DNA of 33,514 nucleotides, taken from contig NZ_BPQQ01000122.1 of assembly GCF_022179325.1 (NCBI RefSeq), positions 1 through 33,514 of the forward strand, in the 5' to 3' direction. The stretch is from Methylobacterium isbiliense (GTDB taxonomy: Bacteria; Pseudomonadota; Alphaproteobacteria; Rhizobiales; Beijerinckiaceae). Under the pieces are notes generated by a model. It did no database searches. It saw nothing but the letters and a program-made list of their open reading frames with translations, and was not told the origin of the DNA. Both the position numbers and the translations under genes were made by a program. Positions 8,298 to 15,964 of the stretch are shown one piece after another (the stretch's first letter is position 1; each line of letters begins with the position of its first letter).

Positions 8298-8648
8298 GAC
8301 CGCCTCCTGAGGCCGGGCTGCCGACGCGATGGAGGTACCCTGGCCCTGGTTCGCGGGATCAACCTTGATCCAGCTCAAGCCCGTCGGGAGACATAGGGAC
8401 GGGCTGAGGCTGGCTGATGGGGGCCGAATTTCCCGAATCCTCGGCGCAGAACGATCAAGCCAGGCGCGAGAGACCCTTGTCTCACCGCAGTCCTTGCAAG
8501 TCGTAGGGCCCGATACGGCCAGGACGACGTCCGAGCACCTCGCCGGACCGCCCAAGCTATTCTGCATCGGCAGTATAAATTGACAGAGAGCCCGTCCCGC
8601 ATGGCCGAACGATCCTAGCTCACGGCGCCGGAAGCGACTGCTTGATCT
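8298..8648 (-). other. Promoter region of the USP-cytochrome c-USP operon
   Basis: About 350 bp without a supported gene. It holds a FixK-type box (8365-8378) partly overlapped by a second inverted repeat, GGATCAA-CC-TTGATCC (8356-8371). The rest up to the CydX remnant shows nothing recognisable. The open frame crossing it has no family features. Confidence 0.5.
8365..8378 (-). promoter_or_regulatory. FixK/FNR-type box, perfect TTGA-N6-TCAA
   Basis: TTGATCCAGCTCAA lies 67 bp before the USP ATG at 8297. The same 14-mer occurs, reverse-complemented, at 15965 and 18919. Confidence 0.75.
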
Positions 8649-8750
8649 CAGGGGCGCCTCGCGAACGGAGCACAACTCGTACCAGAGTGCATTGAGCACC
8701 CCCACAGCCGCAGCTAGTCCGAGACCGAGAGTCCAGGCGAAGTACCACAG
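8649..8750 (-). pseudogene. cydX: CydX-like remnant (cytochrome bd oxidase small subunit), start codon lost
   Basis: The minus strand reads LWYFAWTLGLGLAAAVGVLN followed by ALWYEL, which matches the short single-helix CydX/CbdX family (typically MWYFxWxLGxxLAxxxGxxxxxWYE). That subunit stabilises the cytochrome bd quinol oxidase. A ribosome-binding site (AAGGAG) sits at the right distance, but the codon at 8750-8748 is CTG where ATG is expected, a one-base change. No stop follows at the usual place; the frame runs on into the USP promoter. No cydA or cydB is present in the window. CTG initiation cannot be excluded, but an orphan remnant is more likely. Confidence 0.65.
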
Positions 8751-8813
8751 CGTCGAACTCCTTCGAGATCAGGAAAATGGCGGTCAGGTGATGGCAGGAT
8801 GGGGTAGACCGCG

Positions 8814-8964
8814 GGGGCAGGTCTCCGTCGATGATGTGCAGGTCCGTGCGGCAGACCGTGCAGGCCTCGACCCGGATATGGACCTCGCCGGGCCCAGGCT
8901 CCGCGTCCGGCCGCCGCTCGGCAGCGAGGTGAGCGTCGCTTCCTGACAGCACCGTCGCCAGCAT
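8814..8964 (-). pseudogene. Zinc-dependent alcohol dehydrogenase, N-terminal fragment
   Basis: About 50 codons match the start of medium-chain zinc alcohol dehydrogenases: MLATVLSGSDA, then PGPGEVHIRVEACTVCRTDL with the first catalytic zinc Cys, then HIIDGDLPPR. The start is well formed (GAGG seven bases before the ATG at 8964) and lies nine bases after the stop of the BON-domain pseudogene. Homology breaks off at about 8814, just upstream of the CydX remnant, so most of the gene has been deleted. Confidence 0.75.
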
Positions 8965-8973
8965 TGGAGAACC

Positions 8974-9591
8974 TCAGCAAGCGAGCATCAGGCGTTCCTC
9001 GACGGCCCGCGCGCCTGGGGCCGACCAGGCTGCCCGCTCGGCGAGCTCGCACGCGCGCCAGACGTCGACGCAGCCATCGAGGGTGAACCTTGTCGCCATC
9101 CACGTGGCCGCGAGTCTTGTCCGGATCCTGGGCGCTCCGCTTCAGGGCTGCGAGGATGCGGGACTTCACCTCGGTGGCATGGGCCGACCGCTTCACGCCG
9201 ATGATGTCGGTTACGTCGGCGAGATGCCTTCTGGTGGTAGGAGAGCACACATCCCTGGGGTGTGATGCAGCCCATCTCGACCTTCAGCGAGACCGAATTT
9301 TCCGGAATCCGCACGTCCCCATTCAAGTACCCGGGCGCAGCGGTCGGCCAGCGCCTCGTCACCGATGCGCGGATTGTCTGGGTAACGAACCGCGATCCGC
9401 TCTACCACGCCCCGAACGCCGCGGACCCGGAGCGCGATGCGCTCGGCGATGCACTTCTCGGCGTAGCTCCGGACATGGCCGGTCAGGGTCACGATGCCGT
9501 TGTCGACAGCGACGCCGATCTACGCCGAATCGATCATGGGGGCGTATACCAATCCTTCGAGCACTTGCTGATGCACCGTCTTGTCGTCCAT
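8974..9591 (-). pseudogene. BON-domain protein (three BON domains), broken
   Basis: Three BON domains can be followed across three reading frames. The first starts at ATG 9591 (MDDKTVHQQVLEGL, after GAGGAGAT) and meets an in-frame TAG at about 9522, after MIDSA. It then resumes with IGVAVDNGIVTLTGHVRSYA. The second appears in another frame (ENSVSLKVEMG, then GCVLSYHQKAS). The third appears in the remaining frame (ADVTDIIGVKR, then SRILAALKRSAQ) and ends with ERAAWSAPGARAVEERLMLA before TGA at 8974. BON domains bind membranes or periplasmic partners in stress-related proteins. One nonsense codon and at least two frameshifts disable it. Confidence 0.82.
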
Positions 9592-9620
9592 CGCCCATCT
9601 CCTCGGTTCGGTGGGGGGAC

Positions 9621-9821
9621 TCAGATGGCGAGCCAGAGCAGCGCCGGCGTCATCACCGACGCAGCAATGGCCAGGCCTAGGGCTTGCAGGCTTCCGATGC
9701 TCCGGTAGTGATAGCCATCCGAGACGAAGCATTGGCCCACGTCGTTTCGCGGCGACGGCCTGAGCGGCACTCGCACACGGCGCATCGTTCGGAGAGAGGT
9801 GGTTCGAAGCACCAGGGTCAT
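9621..9821 (-). CDS. Small single-helix membrane protein of unknown function
   Basis: A 66-residue protein has a basic N-terminal half and a hydrophobic C-terminal helix (IGSLQALGLAIAASVMTPAL followed by LWLAI). I do not recognise the family. The ATG at 9821 is preceded by GGAAG, and a perfect FixK-type box lies 57 bp upstream. It stands first in a minus-strand series followed by the BON, alcohol dehydrogenase and CydX remnants. The box, ribosome-binding site and membrane helix argue that it is a real gene rather than chance. Confidence 0.55.
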   Translation of the reverse strand: MTLVLRTTSLRTMRRVRVPLRPSPRNDVGQCFVSDGYHYRSIGSLQALGLAIAASVMTPALLWLAI

Positions 9822-9878
9822 CGTTCGCTTCCGTCTAGCCTGACGAGAGCCATCCTGCTGCGCCGACCCTGGAGCGCT

Positions 9879-9892
9879 TTGATCCACCTCAA
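9879..9892 (-). promoter_or_regulatory. FixK/FNR-type box, perfect TTGA-N6-TCAA
   Basis: TTGATCCACCTCAA lies 57 bp before the ATG at 9821 and would drive the small membrane protein and the decayed genes downstream. Confidence 0.7.
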
Positions 9893-9904
9893 CGCTATCG
9901 GCCC

Positions 9905-10290
9905 TGCCCGCCGGCAGGGTCGCCCTCGACCATCGATCGTCTGCAGGACGGCGTGGCGCTGGCGCGCACCGGGAAGGTCGCGGCCCTGATGACGGCGTGC
10001 TCCACACCGAGGAGATCTTGGAGGCGGCCGTCCGCCGGGAAACGGCCTGATGACCGATCGACGGATGAGCCACATCTACGCCCCCAACGGGCCGGACCTC
10101 GTGTCTGGGACCATGCTGGCGAAGCAGTTGGTACGCCTTGCCGGCGCGAGGCCGCCGGCCTGATCCGCGGCGCACCCGTGTCCATCGTCGTGAACCGCCG
10201 ATCCGACGGCGAACGGTCCGGGGTAGCGTCCTGCAGGGCGGCAGAACTCCTCGCGCGCCACCAAGGCATGAGGCACGGGACCTCCTTTCC
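9905..10290 (+). pseudogene. Phosphate acetyltransferase (pta-type) C-terminal remnant, frameshifted
   Basis: Pieces typical of phosphotransacetylase appear in successive frames on the plus strand: ALARTGKVAALM, then GVLHTEEILEAAVRRET in another frame (family: KGSLHTDELMGAVV), then LMTDRRMSHIYAPNGPDL, then GTMLAKQLVRLAG, and finally APVSIVVNRRSDGERSGVAS. The order of these blocks follows the family, but at least two frameshifts separate them and the N-terminal half is missing. The enzyme interconverts acetyl-CoA and acetyl phosphate. The region between 9953 and 10330 is open in one frame only by accident. Confidence 0.65.
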
Positions 10291-10304
10291 CTCAAAATCG
10301 GGTC

Positions 10305-10318
10305 TTGATCCAGATCAT
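10305..10318 (+). promoter_or_regulatory. FixK/FNR-type box before the DUF6455-P-ATPase pair
   Basis: TTGATCCAGATCAT matches seven of eight fixed positions of TTGA-N6-TCAA. It lies 104 bp before the ATG at 10423, farther than the other boxes. Confidence 0.5.
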
Positions 10319-10422
10319 GGCTCCACCTGACGGGCACGACACCCTCGCGGCATGCCCGGCAGACCGGCGCCCGCGATGCCGACGCCCCTTGCGGCGGCAC
10401 CAGGACCCCATCGGAGGCCGCG

Positions 10423-10824
10423 ATGTCCAACCCCGCCGATAAACACGACCCCTTCGACCCCTTCGGCATCGTCGCCTCGATGGGCGAGTGGTGCTGCCTG
10501 CTGAAGGCGGCACGGGAATTGAAGGACGTCGACGGTGAGATGATGGAGACGATGCTAGATGCGAGCGCGACCGGACCCGTACCCGAAGGCCCGGAAGCCG
10601 TCGCGAAGGTCCACAGCATCGTGAACCTCATGCGAAGCCTGAGCCTCGACGCGGAGGCCGTCCGGCAGCGTGACCCGGAGACCATGCAGACGCTTGAGGC
10701 GGCCTGCCTGCGCTGCACACAACGCGGCCGCTGCGCGCGCGAGCTCTGGGCCGGGACCGCCGCCGACGCCTACCCGGAATTCTGCCCGAACGCCGCGCGC
10801 CTCGACCGGCTGCGCCATGCTTGA
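10423..10824 (+). CDS. Cys-motif protein, probably DUF6455 family
   Basis: The 133-residue protein has a helical N-terminal part and a C-terminal Cys cluster (LEAACLRCTQRGRCARELWA, then YPEFCPNAARLDRL). The pattern C-2X-C-5X-C plus FCPNA is typical of DUF6455 proteins, whose function is unknown; the Cys could bind a metal or be redox active. The ATG at 10423 follows GGAGG. The stop overlaps the start chosen for the P-type ATPase by eight bases (ATGCTTGA), so the two are probably coupled. A FixK-type box stands upstream. Confidence 0.7.
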   Translation: MSNPADKHDPFDPFGIVASMGEWCCLLKAARELKDVDGEMMETMLDASATGPVPEGPEAVAKVHSIVNLMRSLSLDAEAVRQRDPETMQTLEAACLRCTQRGRCARELWAGTAADAYPEFCPNAARLDRLRHA

Positions 10825-13504
10825 ACCGGGCCTGACCATAGAGCCTGCGTCGTCCGATTCGCGGGTGGCGTCCGGCCGCACCATACCTCGGATGGAGCAC
10901 GTCCATGCCCTGCCCATCGAGGACGTTCCGAGGCGCTTTGGGACTTCTCTGCACGCGGGCCTGACGGATGCGGAGGTTCGGCAACGACTCGCGCGGGTCG
11001 GACCGAACGTGATTGCCACGAAGGAGCGGGCCAGCGCGCTCGCCCTGCTCCTGCACCAGCTTGCGAGCCCCGTCGCATACCTGCTCGCGGCAGCCTGTGC
11101 CCTGTCGCTCTACTTCGGCGATTGGCAGGAGGCGACCGCGATCGTCGTGGTCCTGGCGGTCAATACCGGCCTGGGCTTCTTCACCGAGCTGCGGGCGTCG
11201 AGGTCCGTCGAGGGACTGCGTGCGCTCGGGACGCGCTCGGCCCGCGTTCGCCGCAACGGGCACACCCGGGTGCTTGCCGCCGAGGATCTCGTTCCGGGCG
11301 ACATCGTGCTGGTCGAGGGCGGCGATGCGGTCCCTGCCGACATCCGGCTGGTCGAGGCGTCCAACCTGAGCGCGGACGAGTCCACGCTCACGGGTGAGTC
11401 TGTGCCGGTTGACAAGTCCGCGGACCCGGTCGCCGTGGACGCGCGCCTCGCCGAACGCTCGTCGATGCTGTTCCGAGGCACCCTGGTCACCCGCGGGAGC
11501 GCCACCGGCGTCGTCGTCGCGACTGGCTCAGGAACCGAGCTCGGCGGCGTCGCGCGGTTCGTCGAGCAGGCCGAGCCGGACAGTTCGCCCCTGGAGCGCC
11601 GCCTGGAGCGCCTGTCCGGCCAGATGGTCTGGGTGGTCCTGACGTTGGCTGTCCTTCTCGCCGGCCTCGGCGTGGCGACCGGCAAGGACCTCCGCCTCAT
11701 GACCGAGGCGAGCATCGCGCTGGCGGTCGCGGCCATCCCGGAAGGCCTGCCCATCGTCGCGACCCTGACGCTCGCGCGCGGGATGTGGCGAATGGCGCGG
11801 AGGAACGCGCTCATCGAGCGCCTGTCGGCCGTCGAGACGCTGGGCGCCACGACCGTGATCCTCACCGACAAGACGGGCACGCTCACCGAGAACCGCATGA
11901 CGGTGCGACGACTGTTGCTGCCCTCCGGCGAGGTAGACCTGCTCGAACGAGGCTCCGGCGCCCCTGTCGAGGCCGAACGCCTGCTCCGGGTCGCGGTGCT
12001 CTGCAACGACGCCTCAATGGGGGAAGGCTCGGGCGAGGGCAGCGGCGACCCCATGGAACAGGCGCTGCTGCGGGCAGGCGGGACCGCCGGGCTGGACCGC
12101 GCGGCGATCCTGCGCGACCACCCGCTCGTGCGGAGGCATGCCTTCGACGCGGCCACCCGCATGATGGCCACGATCCACGCTTTCGGACCGCGCCACCTGA
12201 TCGCGGTCAAGGGCGCCCCGGAGGCGGTTCTCGCAGCCTCGCGGCGCACCGGCGACGGCGAGCGCGACCGGCCGCTCGACGATGCCACCCGCGACCTGTG
12301 GCGACATCGCGTCGAGGACCTGGGCGCGCGAGGCCTGCGGGTCATCGCCTGTGCCGAGAGGATGGTGGACGAGGCGGGCAGCCATCCCTTCGAGGAGCTC
12401 ACGTTCCTCGGTCTGGTCGGGCTTGAAGACCCCGCCCGGGAGGATGTGCCGGAGGCGGTGGCGGCCTGCCGCGATGCGGGCATCCGCGTGATCATGGTCA
12501 CCGGCGACCACGCCGTCACGGCCTGCAGCATCGCACGCGCGATCGGGCTCGCTGGTTCAGGGGACCGCGTCGTCGAAGGCGCGCCCGGCGGCTTGCGGGA
12601 CGGGCTTGAGGGTATCTCGGTCTTCGCCCGGGTGAGCCCGGCCGAGAAACTGTCGCTCGTCCGGTCGTACCAAGAGAGGGGCGAGGTCGTCGCTATGACC
12701 GGCGATGGCGTCAACGATGCCCCGGCCCTGAAGCAGGCGGACATCGGCGTCGCGATGGGCCGGCGGGGAACGGACGTCGCACGCGAGGCGGCCGCCATGG
12801 TCCTCTTGGACGACGCCTTCCCGACCATCGTCGGCGCGATTCGCGAGGGGCGGGTCATCTTCGACAACATCCGCCGCTTCGCCGCCTACCTCCTGGCCTG
12901 CAACCTGAGCGAGGTGACCGTCGTCGGGCTCGCTGTGCTGATGGCGCTGCCGCTGCCCATCCTGCCCTTGCAGATCCTCTACCTGAACGTCGTCACCGAC
13001 GTGTTCCCGGCCTTCGCACTGGCGATGGGGGAAGGGCGGGACGACATCCTCGAACGCCCCCCGCGCGACCCGGGGGAGCCTATCCTCGGGCGCCCGCAAT
13101 GGGCCCGGATCGCCCTGCACGCCACCGTCATGACGGCGGCGACCCTCGGGGCCCTGGCCGTTGCCGAGTTCTGGCTCGCCCTCGACCGAGCATCCGCCGT
13201 GACGGTCACGTTCCTGACCCTCGCCTTCGCGCAGCTCTGGCAGGTGTTCAATATGCGGGCTTCCGGTACGAAGCCCTTCCGCAACGAGGTCACACGCAAC
13301 CCCTGGGTGTGGGCCGCCCTGTTCCTGTGCACGGTGCTGCTCGTCGGGCCGGCCTACGCGCCTCCGGTCGGCGCAGTGCTCGGCCTCGTCCCCCCGGACC
13401 TGGGCATGTGGGCTCTGATCCTCCCCGCGAGCTTCGCACCGCTCCTGATCGTCCAGCTCGCGCAGATATCCGCAGACGCGCGCAAACGGGCCGGTCAGGC
13501 TTGA
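10817..13504 (+). CDS. P-type cation-transporting ATPase, Ca2+-type (P2)
   Basis: An 895-residue membrane pump. In order it has a cation-ATPase N-terminal domain (residues ~30-95), the actuator TGES motif, the phosphorylation site DKTGTLTENRM (Asp ~351), a nucleotide-binding domain, the hinge GDGVNDAPALKQAD, and a C-terminal block of membrane helices. Helix M4 has AAIPEGLPIV and M6 has CNLSEV then LNVVTDVFPAFAL. These keep the Glu, Asn, Glu, Thr and Asp positions that bind Ca2+ in SERCA-type pumps, so Ca2+ export is the best guess; Mn2+ is possible. The ATG at 10817 overlaps the upstream gene; an ATG at 10892 is the alternative start. It is intact and lies among stress proteins under apparent FixK control. 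Confidence 0.9.
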   Translation: MLEPGLTIEPASSDSRVASGRTIPRMEHVHALPIEDVPRRFGTSLHAGLTDAEVRQRLARVGPNVIATKERASALALLLHQLASPVAYLLAAACALSLYFGDWQEATAIVVVLAVNTGLGFFTELRASRSVEGLRALGTRSARVRRNGHTRVLAAEDLVPGDIVLVEGGDAVPADIRLVEASNLSADESTLTGESVPVDKSADPVAVDARLAERSSMLFRGTLVTRGSATGVVVATGSGTELGGVARFVEQAEPDSSPLERRLERLSGQMVWVVLTLAVLLAGLGVATGKDLRLMTEASIALAVAAIPEGLPIVATLTLARGMWRMARRNALIERLSAVETLGATTVILTDKTGTLTENRMTVRRLLLPSGEVDLLERGSGAPVEAERLLRVAVLCNDASMGEGSGEGSGDPMEQALLRAGGTAGLDRAAILRDHPLVRRHAFDAATRMMATIHAFGPRHLIAVKGAPEAVLAASRRTGDGERDRPLDDATRDLWRHRVEDLGARGLRVIACAERMVDEAGSHPFEELTFLGLVGLEDPAREDVPEAVAACRDAGIRVIMVTGDHAVTACSIARAIGLAGSGDRVVEGAPGGLRDGLEGISVFARVSPAEKLSLVRSYQERGEVVAMTGDGVNDAPALKQADIGVAMGRRGTDVAREAAAMVLLDDAFPTIVGAIREGRVIFDNIRRFAAYLLACNLSEVTVVGLAVLMALPLPILPLQILYLNVVTDVFPAFALAMGEGRDDILERPPRDPGEPILGRPQWARIALHATVMTAATLGALAVAEFWLALDRASAVTVTFLTLAFAQLWQVFNMRASGTKPFRNEVTRNPWVWAALFLCTVLLVGPAYAPPVGAVLGLVPPDLGMWALILPASFAPLLIVQLAQISADARKRAGQA

Positions 13505-13598
13505 CGAACACCCCAGGAGGGATTCGTTCGCCCCGCACGCCAGTCCGGCCTACGCGGCCGGATCTGCAAACGATGCCCATCGTCCGCATGCAGCGGAC

Positions 13599-13612
13599 TT
13601 GCGCTGGGTCAA
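13599..13612 (+). promoter_or_regulatory. FixK/FNR-type box before a USP gene
   Basis: TTGCGCTGGGTCAA matches seven of eight fixed positions and lies 56 bp before the ATG at 13669. Confidence 0.45.
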
Positions 13613-13668
13613 CGCGTGTCGGCCTCACGATGCGAGACTGGGGCCAGCAGAGCCATCCGGAACCCTCC

Positions 13669-14529
13669 ATGACCAGCCCGCCCTCATGCCCACTCATTGC
13701 GATCCGCGACATCCTCGTCGGCATCACCGTGGAGGGGCGCGACGACGAAGGCGCCAGCGCGCTTGCCTACGGCTTGGCGCTCGCCGGCACGGCCGGCTCA
13801 CACCTGACCGTCCAGTCCGCGGCCCGGCGCCTCACCGCGGTCGCCGGAGCGGCCTGGGGGTTCATCAACGACCTCGTCGCGGACGAGAACCGGCGCTTGC
13901 GCGGGCTCGCGCAGGCCGCCGCCGAACGCGCCGCGGCGGATGCCGCCAGCGCCGGCGTGACCTGCACGACCGAGGCGCCGATGCTGGCCTATCCGGACCT
14001 AATCGGGCGGCTCACCGCACGCGCACGGCTGGCCGATCTGATCATCCTGGATGCGGAGGCGCGCGAGGTCGACCTCGATCGAGACCTGATCGACGGGGTT
14101 CTTTTCCGGAGCGGGCGACCGCTCATTGTAGTCCCGCCAGGATATGACGACTTCGCCGCGCGGCGGGTCATCATCGCCTGGGACGGCAGCGCCCAGGCCG
14201 CTCGGGCCGCCAACGACGCGCTGCCGTTCCTGCGCGCGGCCGAGGCAGTCGAGATCGTGTCGGTGGTCGGCGAGAAGGACCTGCCGAGGTCGGTCGCCGG
14301 GGCCGAGTTCGCGCCGCACCTCGCGCGTCACGGCGTGAACGTTTCGGTGAACGACCTGCCGGTCGTCGGGGACGTTGCGGAGACGCTTAGGACTCAGGTC
14401 GGCCTGTTCCACGCGGACATGCTTGTGATGGGCGCCTACCGGCATTCCCGCCTTCAGGAATGGTTCCTCGGCGGCGTGACCCAGTCGCTCCTGGCGCGGA
14501 GTGCGGTGCCGCTGTTTCTCGCCCACTGA
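13669..14529 (+). CDS. Universal stress protein, tandem UspA domains
   Basis: The 286-residue protein has two UspA domains. Marks are IAIRDILVGITVEG at the start, VIIAWDGSAQAARAANDALP opening the second domain, and MGAYRHSRLQEWFLGGVTQS near the end. The second Gly of the nucleotide loop is Arg (GAYRHS), unlike the GAYGH group. It ends in LFLAH. It is closely similar to the gene at 18986 (shared ALPFLRAAEAVEIVS and HLARHGVNVSVNDLP), so the two are recent paralogues. The ATG at 13669 is preferred; an ATG at 13630 would add 13 unlikely residues. A stem-loop follows the stop. Confidence 0.9.
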   Translation: MTSPPSCPLIAIRDILVGITVEGRDDEGASALAYGLALAGTAGSHLTVQSAARRLTAVAGAAWGFINDLVADENRRLRGLAQAAAERAAADAASAGVTCTTEAPMLAYPDLIGRLTARARLADLIILDAEAREVDLDRDLIDGVLFRSGRPLIVVPPGYDDFAARRVIIAWDGSAQAARAANDALPFLRAAEAVEIVSVVGEKDLPRSVAGAEFAPHLARHGVNVSVNDLPVVGDVAETLRTQVGLFHADMLVMGAYRHSRLQEWFLGGVTQSLLARSAVPLFLAH

Positions 14530-14553
14530 CCGAGGGGAACGCGAGGGCGTGAC

Positions 14554-14579
14554 GATGCTGGGGAGGTCCCCTCAGCATC
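14554..14579. terminator. Stem-loop between convergent genes
   Basis: GATGCTGGGGA and TCCCCTCAGCATC pair with one bulge just after the USP stop and run into the end of the convergent small gene. No T-run follows on the plus strand, so it may act as a weak bidirectional terminator. Confidence 0.45.
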
Positions 14580-14811
14580 CCCGGCAGACGCCGCCGAGCG
14601 ACTTCTTCACCTTCCGGCTCCAGGTCTTGCTCCGTGCAACGGCCTCGCCTGAGCCCTTGCTCAGTTTGCCCAGATCAGCTGCGGTATCCGCACGTCCGGC
14701 GGGGACGGCCTCCGCCCCTGACTGGATGGCATCAGGCCTGGGCTGCCGCTGTGCCGGAGCCGCCCAGGCCGGGGTGCACAGCACCAAGAAGGCTGCAACG
14801 AGACGGGGCAT
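14572..14811 (-). CDS. Small exported protein of unknown function
   Basis: A 79-residue protein has a clear signal peptide (MPRLVAAFLVLCTPAWA, likely cut after AWA). Its mature part is basic and ends in CRGC, giving two Cys spaced C-2X-C at the extreme C-terminus. I do not recognise the family. A purine-rich GGGGGAG lies before the ATG at 14811. The gene is convergent with the USP and follows the FixK-type regulator gene on the same strand, about 60 bp away. Confidence 0.55.
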   Translation of the reverse strand: MPRLVAAFLVLCTPAWAAPAQRQPRPDAIQSGAEAVPAGRADTAADLGKLSKGSGEAVARSKTWSRKVKKSLGGVCRGC

Positions 14812-14871
14812 CGGCCTGCTCCCCCGTATGGCGTTCCGTCCTTGTGCGAGGGCCGGCGCTCGCCGTCCTTC

Positions 14872-15558
14872 TCAGTCCTCGACCACGCGGCGGAGATGGC
14901 TGCGGCGCAGCGTGACCTGCCGGCCGCCGGCGCGTAGCAGGGCCCCGTTCTCTTCGAGCTGCGTCATGGTGCGCGACACGGTCTCGATGGTGAGCCCGAG
15001 GAAGTCGGCGATGTCCCGCCGGGTCATCGGCAGGTCGAAGGTGCCAGTGGAACCGAGACGGTCCTCGACGTCCATGAGGAAGGCCGCGACGCGCTCCGTG
15101 GCCGAGCGCCGGCCGAGCAGCAGCATGTGGTCCTGGGCTTGGCGCAGGCTCATCTTCGCCATGCCCCAGAGCTGGCAGGCGACCTCGGCCCGATGGTTGG
15201 CGGCGCGCTCGACCTGCCGCCGCCCGAAGATCAGCACCTTGGTGTCGGAGAGGGCCTCGGCCGTGTGCCGGTGTGCCTCGCCCTGTTCGAAACCGAACAG
15301 GTCACCGGGCAGGTGAAAGCCGGTGATCTGGCGACGACCGTCGCTCAGGACCTTGTAGGTGCGCACGGCGCCGCTGACGACTTTGTAGACAAACTCGGCG
15401 TCCTCGCCCTCCCCGTAGACTTCCTCTTCGCGAGTATAGGAGAAGGGCGTCCCGATGAGCTCGGGGCAGCCGGCGAAAAGGAAGCCCACGTGCTTGTCGC
15501 CGACCGGAACTTTCGCAGCCGCGTGCGAGCAGGGCGGTGGGGTAAGCCCGGTGGCCAT
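14872..15558 (-). CDS. fixK: Crp/Fnr-family transcriptional regulator, FixK type
   Basis: A 228-residue regulator with a cyclic-nucleotide-binding-type beta-roll (about 30-140), a dimerisation helix, and a C-terminal helix-turn-helix (MTRRDIADFLGLTIETVSRT). The recognition helix carries the E-2X-S-R pattern (ETVSR) that reads TTGA half-sites in FNR and FixK proteins. This agrees with the boxes found across the window. The N-terminus has only two Cys and not the four-Cys cluster of FNR, so it is unlikely to sense oxygen through an Fe-S cluster. That fits FixK, made when FixLJ is active. The ATG at 15558 follows GAGGAGAG. A FixJ-like site lies about 90 bp upstream. Confidence 0.85.
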   Translation of the reverse strand: MATGLTPPPCSHAAAKVPVGDKHVGFLFAGCPELIGTPFSYTREEEVYGEGEDAEFVYKVVSGAVRTYKVLSDGRRQITGFHLPGDLFGFEQGEAHRHTAEALSDTKVLIFGRRQVERAANHRAEVACQLWGMAKMSLRQAQDHMLLLGRRSATERVAAFLMDVEDRLGSTGTFDLPMTRRDIADFLGLTIETVSRTMTQLEENGALLRAGGRQVTLRRSHLRRVVED

Positions 15559-15645
15559 AGCTTCTCTCCTCGTCCGCATCGGATGAGGAGAGGTTGGCCG
15601 AGTCCGGATAGGGGCGAAATTCCGGGCGCTCTCTTAAGGAGGTCC

Positions 15646-15666
15646 GCGTAAGGGCAACTACGTAGG
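15646..15666 (-). promoter_or_regulatory. FixJ-like binding site before the fixK-type gene
   Basis: On the minus strand the site reads CTACGTAGTTGCCCTTACGC. It resembles FixJ target sites at rhizobial nifA and fixK promoters as I recall them (about TACGTAGTTTCCCTTACGTA). It lies 88 bp before the ATG at 15558, suitable for activation. The match is from memory of the consensus and was not scored. Confidence 0.55.
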
Positions 15667-15680
15667 CCCTCGGCGGAGGT

Positions 15681-15887
15681 TCAGCCCCCGCCGGCGCCCC
15701 GTAAATCCTCATTGCCCCGCGCTGTCGGGGACCATGACCAAGGGAACTGGGCCGCACGCAGCAACCCTACCGCGGTGGCAAGCCCGAAGGCCAACAGCGC
15801 GATCAGGCGCGTGAGGGCATCGGCATGGCGGTGCAGCCCATGGGCCGACGGGCAGCCCGAGACGGGGCGCATCACGAGCCGTCGCAT
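15681..15887 (-). CDS. Small single-helix membrane protein of unknown function
   Basis: A 68-residue protein has one hydrophobic helix (LIALLAFGLATAVGLL) after a His- and Arg-rich N-terminus and a Gly-rich tail. No family is recognised. No strong ribosome-binding site is visible; an ATG at 15872 is an alternative start. The case for a real gene rests on the perfect FixK-type box 77 bp upstream, which has no other gene to serve, and on the resemblance in layout to the small membrane gene at 9621. Confidence 0.42.
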   Translation of the reverse strand: MRRLVMRPVSGCPSAHGLHRHADALTRLIALLAFGLATAVGLLRAAQFPWSWSPTARGNEDLRGAGGG

Positions 15888-15964
15888 TCAGGTACAGGCG
15901 ACCATCTCGCTGCACTGACCGGCTATCGCCGGCACTAGTCTTGATCAAGGACATCTCGGCTGGG

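Noticed and set aside
8298-8705. N-terminal extension of the USP at 7482
   Set aside because: The frame is open, but it covers the FixK-type box and part of a CydX remnant, and a good GGAGG precedes the ATG at 8297.
9621-10718. 365-codon minus-strand open frame
   Set aside because: Only the last 66 codons (from 9821) look like a gene. The rest lies opposite the pta remnant and the DUF6455 gene and crosses a FixK-type box.
11110-12870. 586-codon open frame on the minus strand
   Set aside because: It lies wholly opposite the P-type ATPase, is Ser/Arg-rich as expected of an antisense frame in GC-rich DNA, and has no family features.
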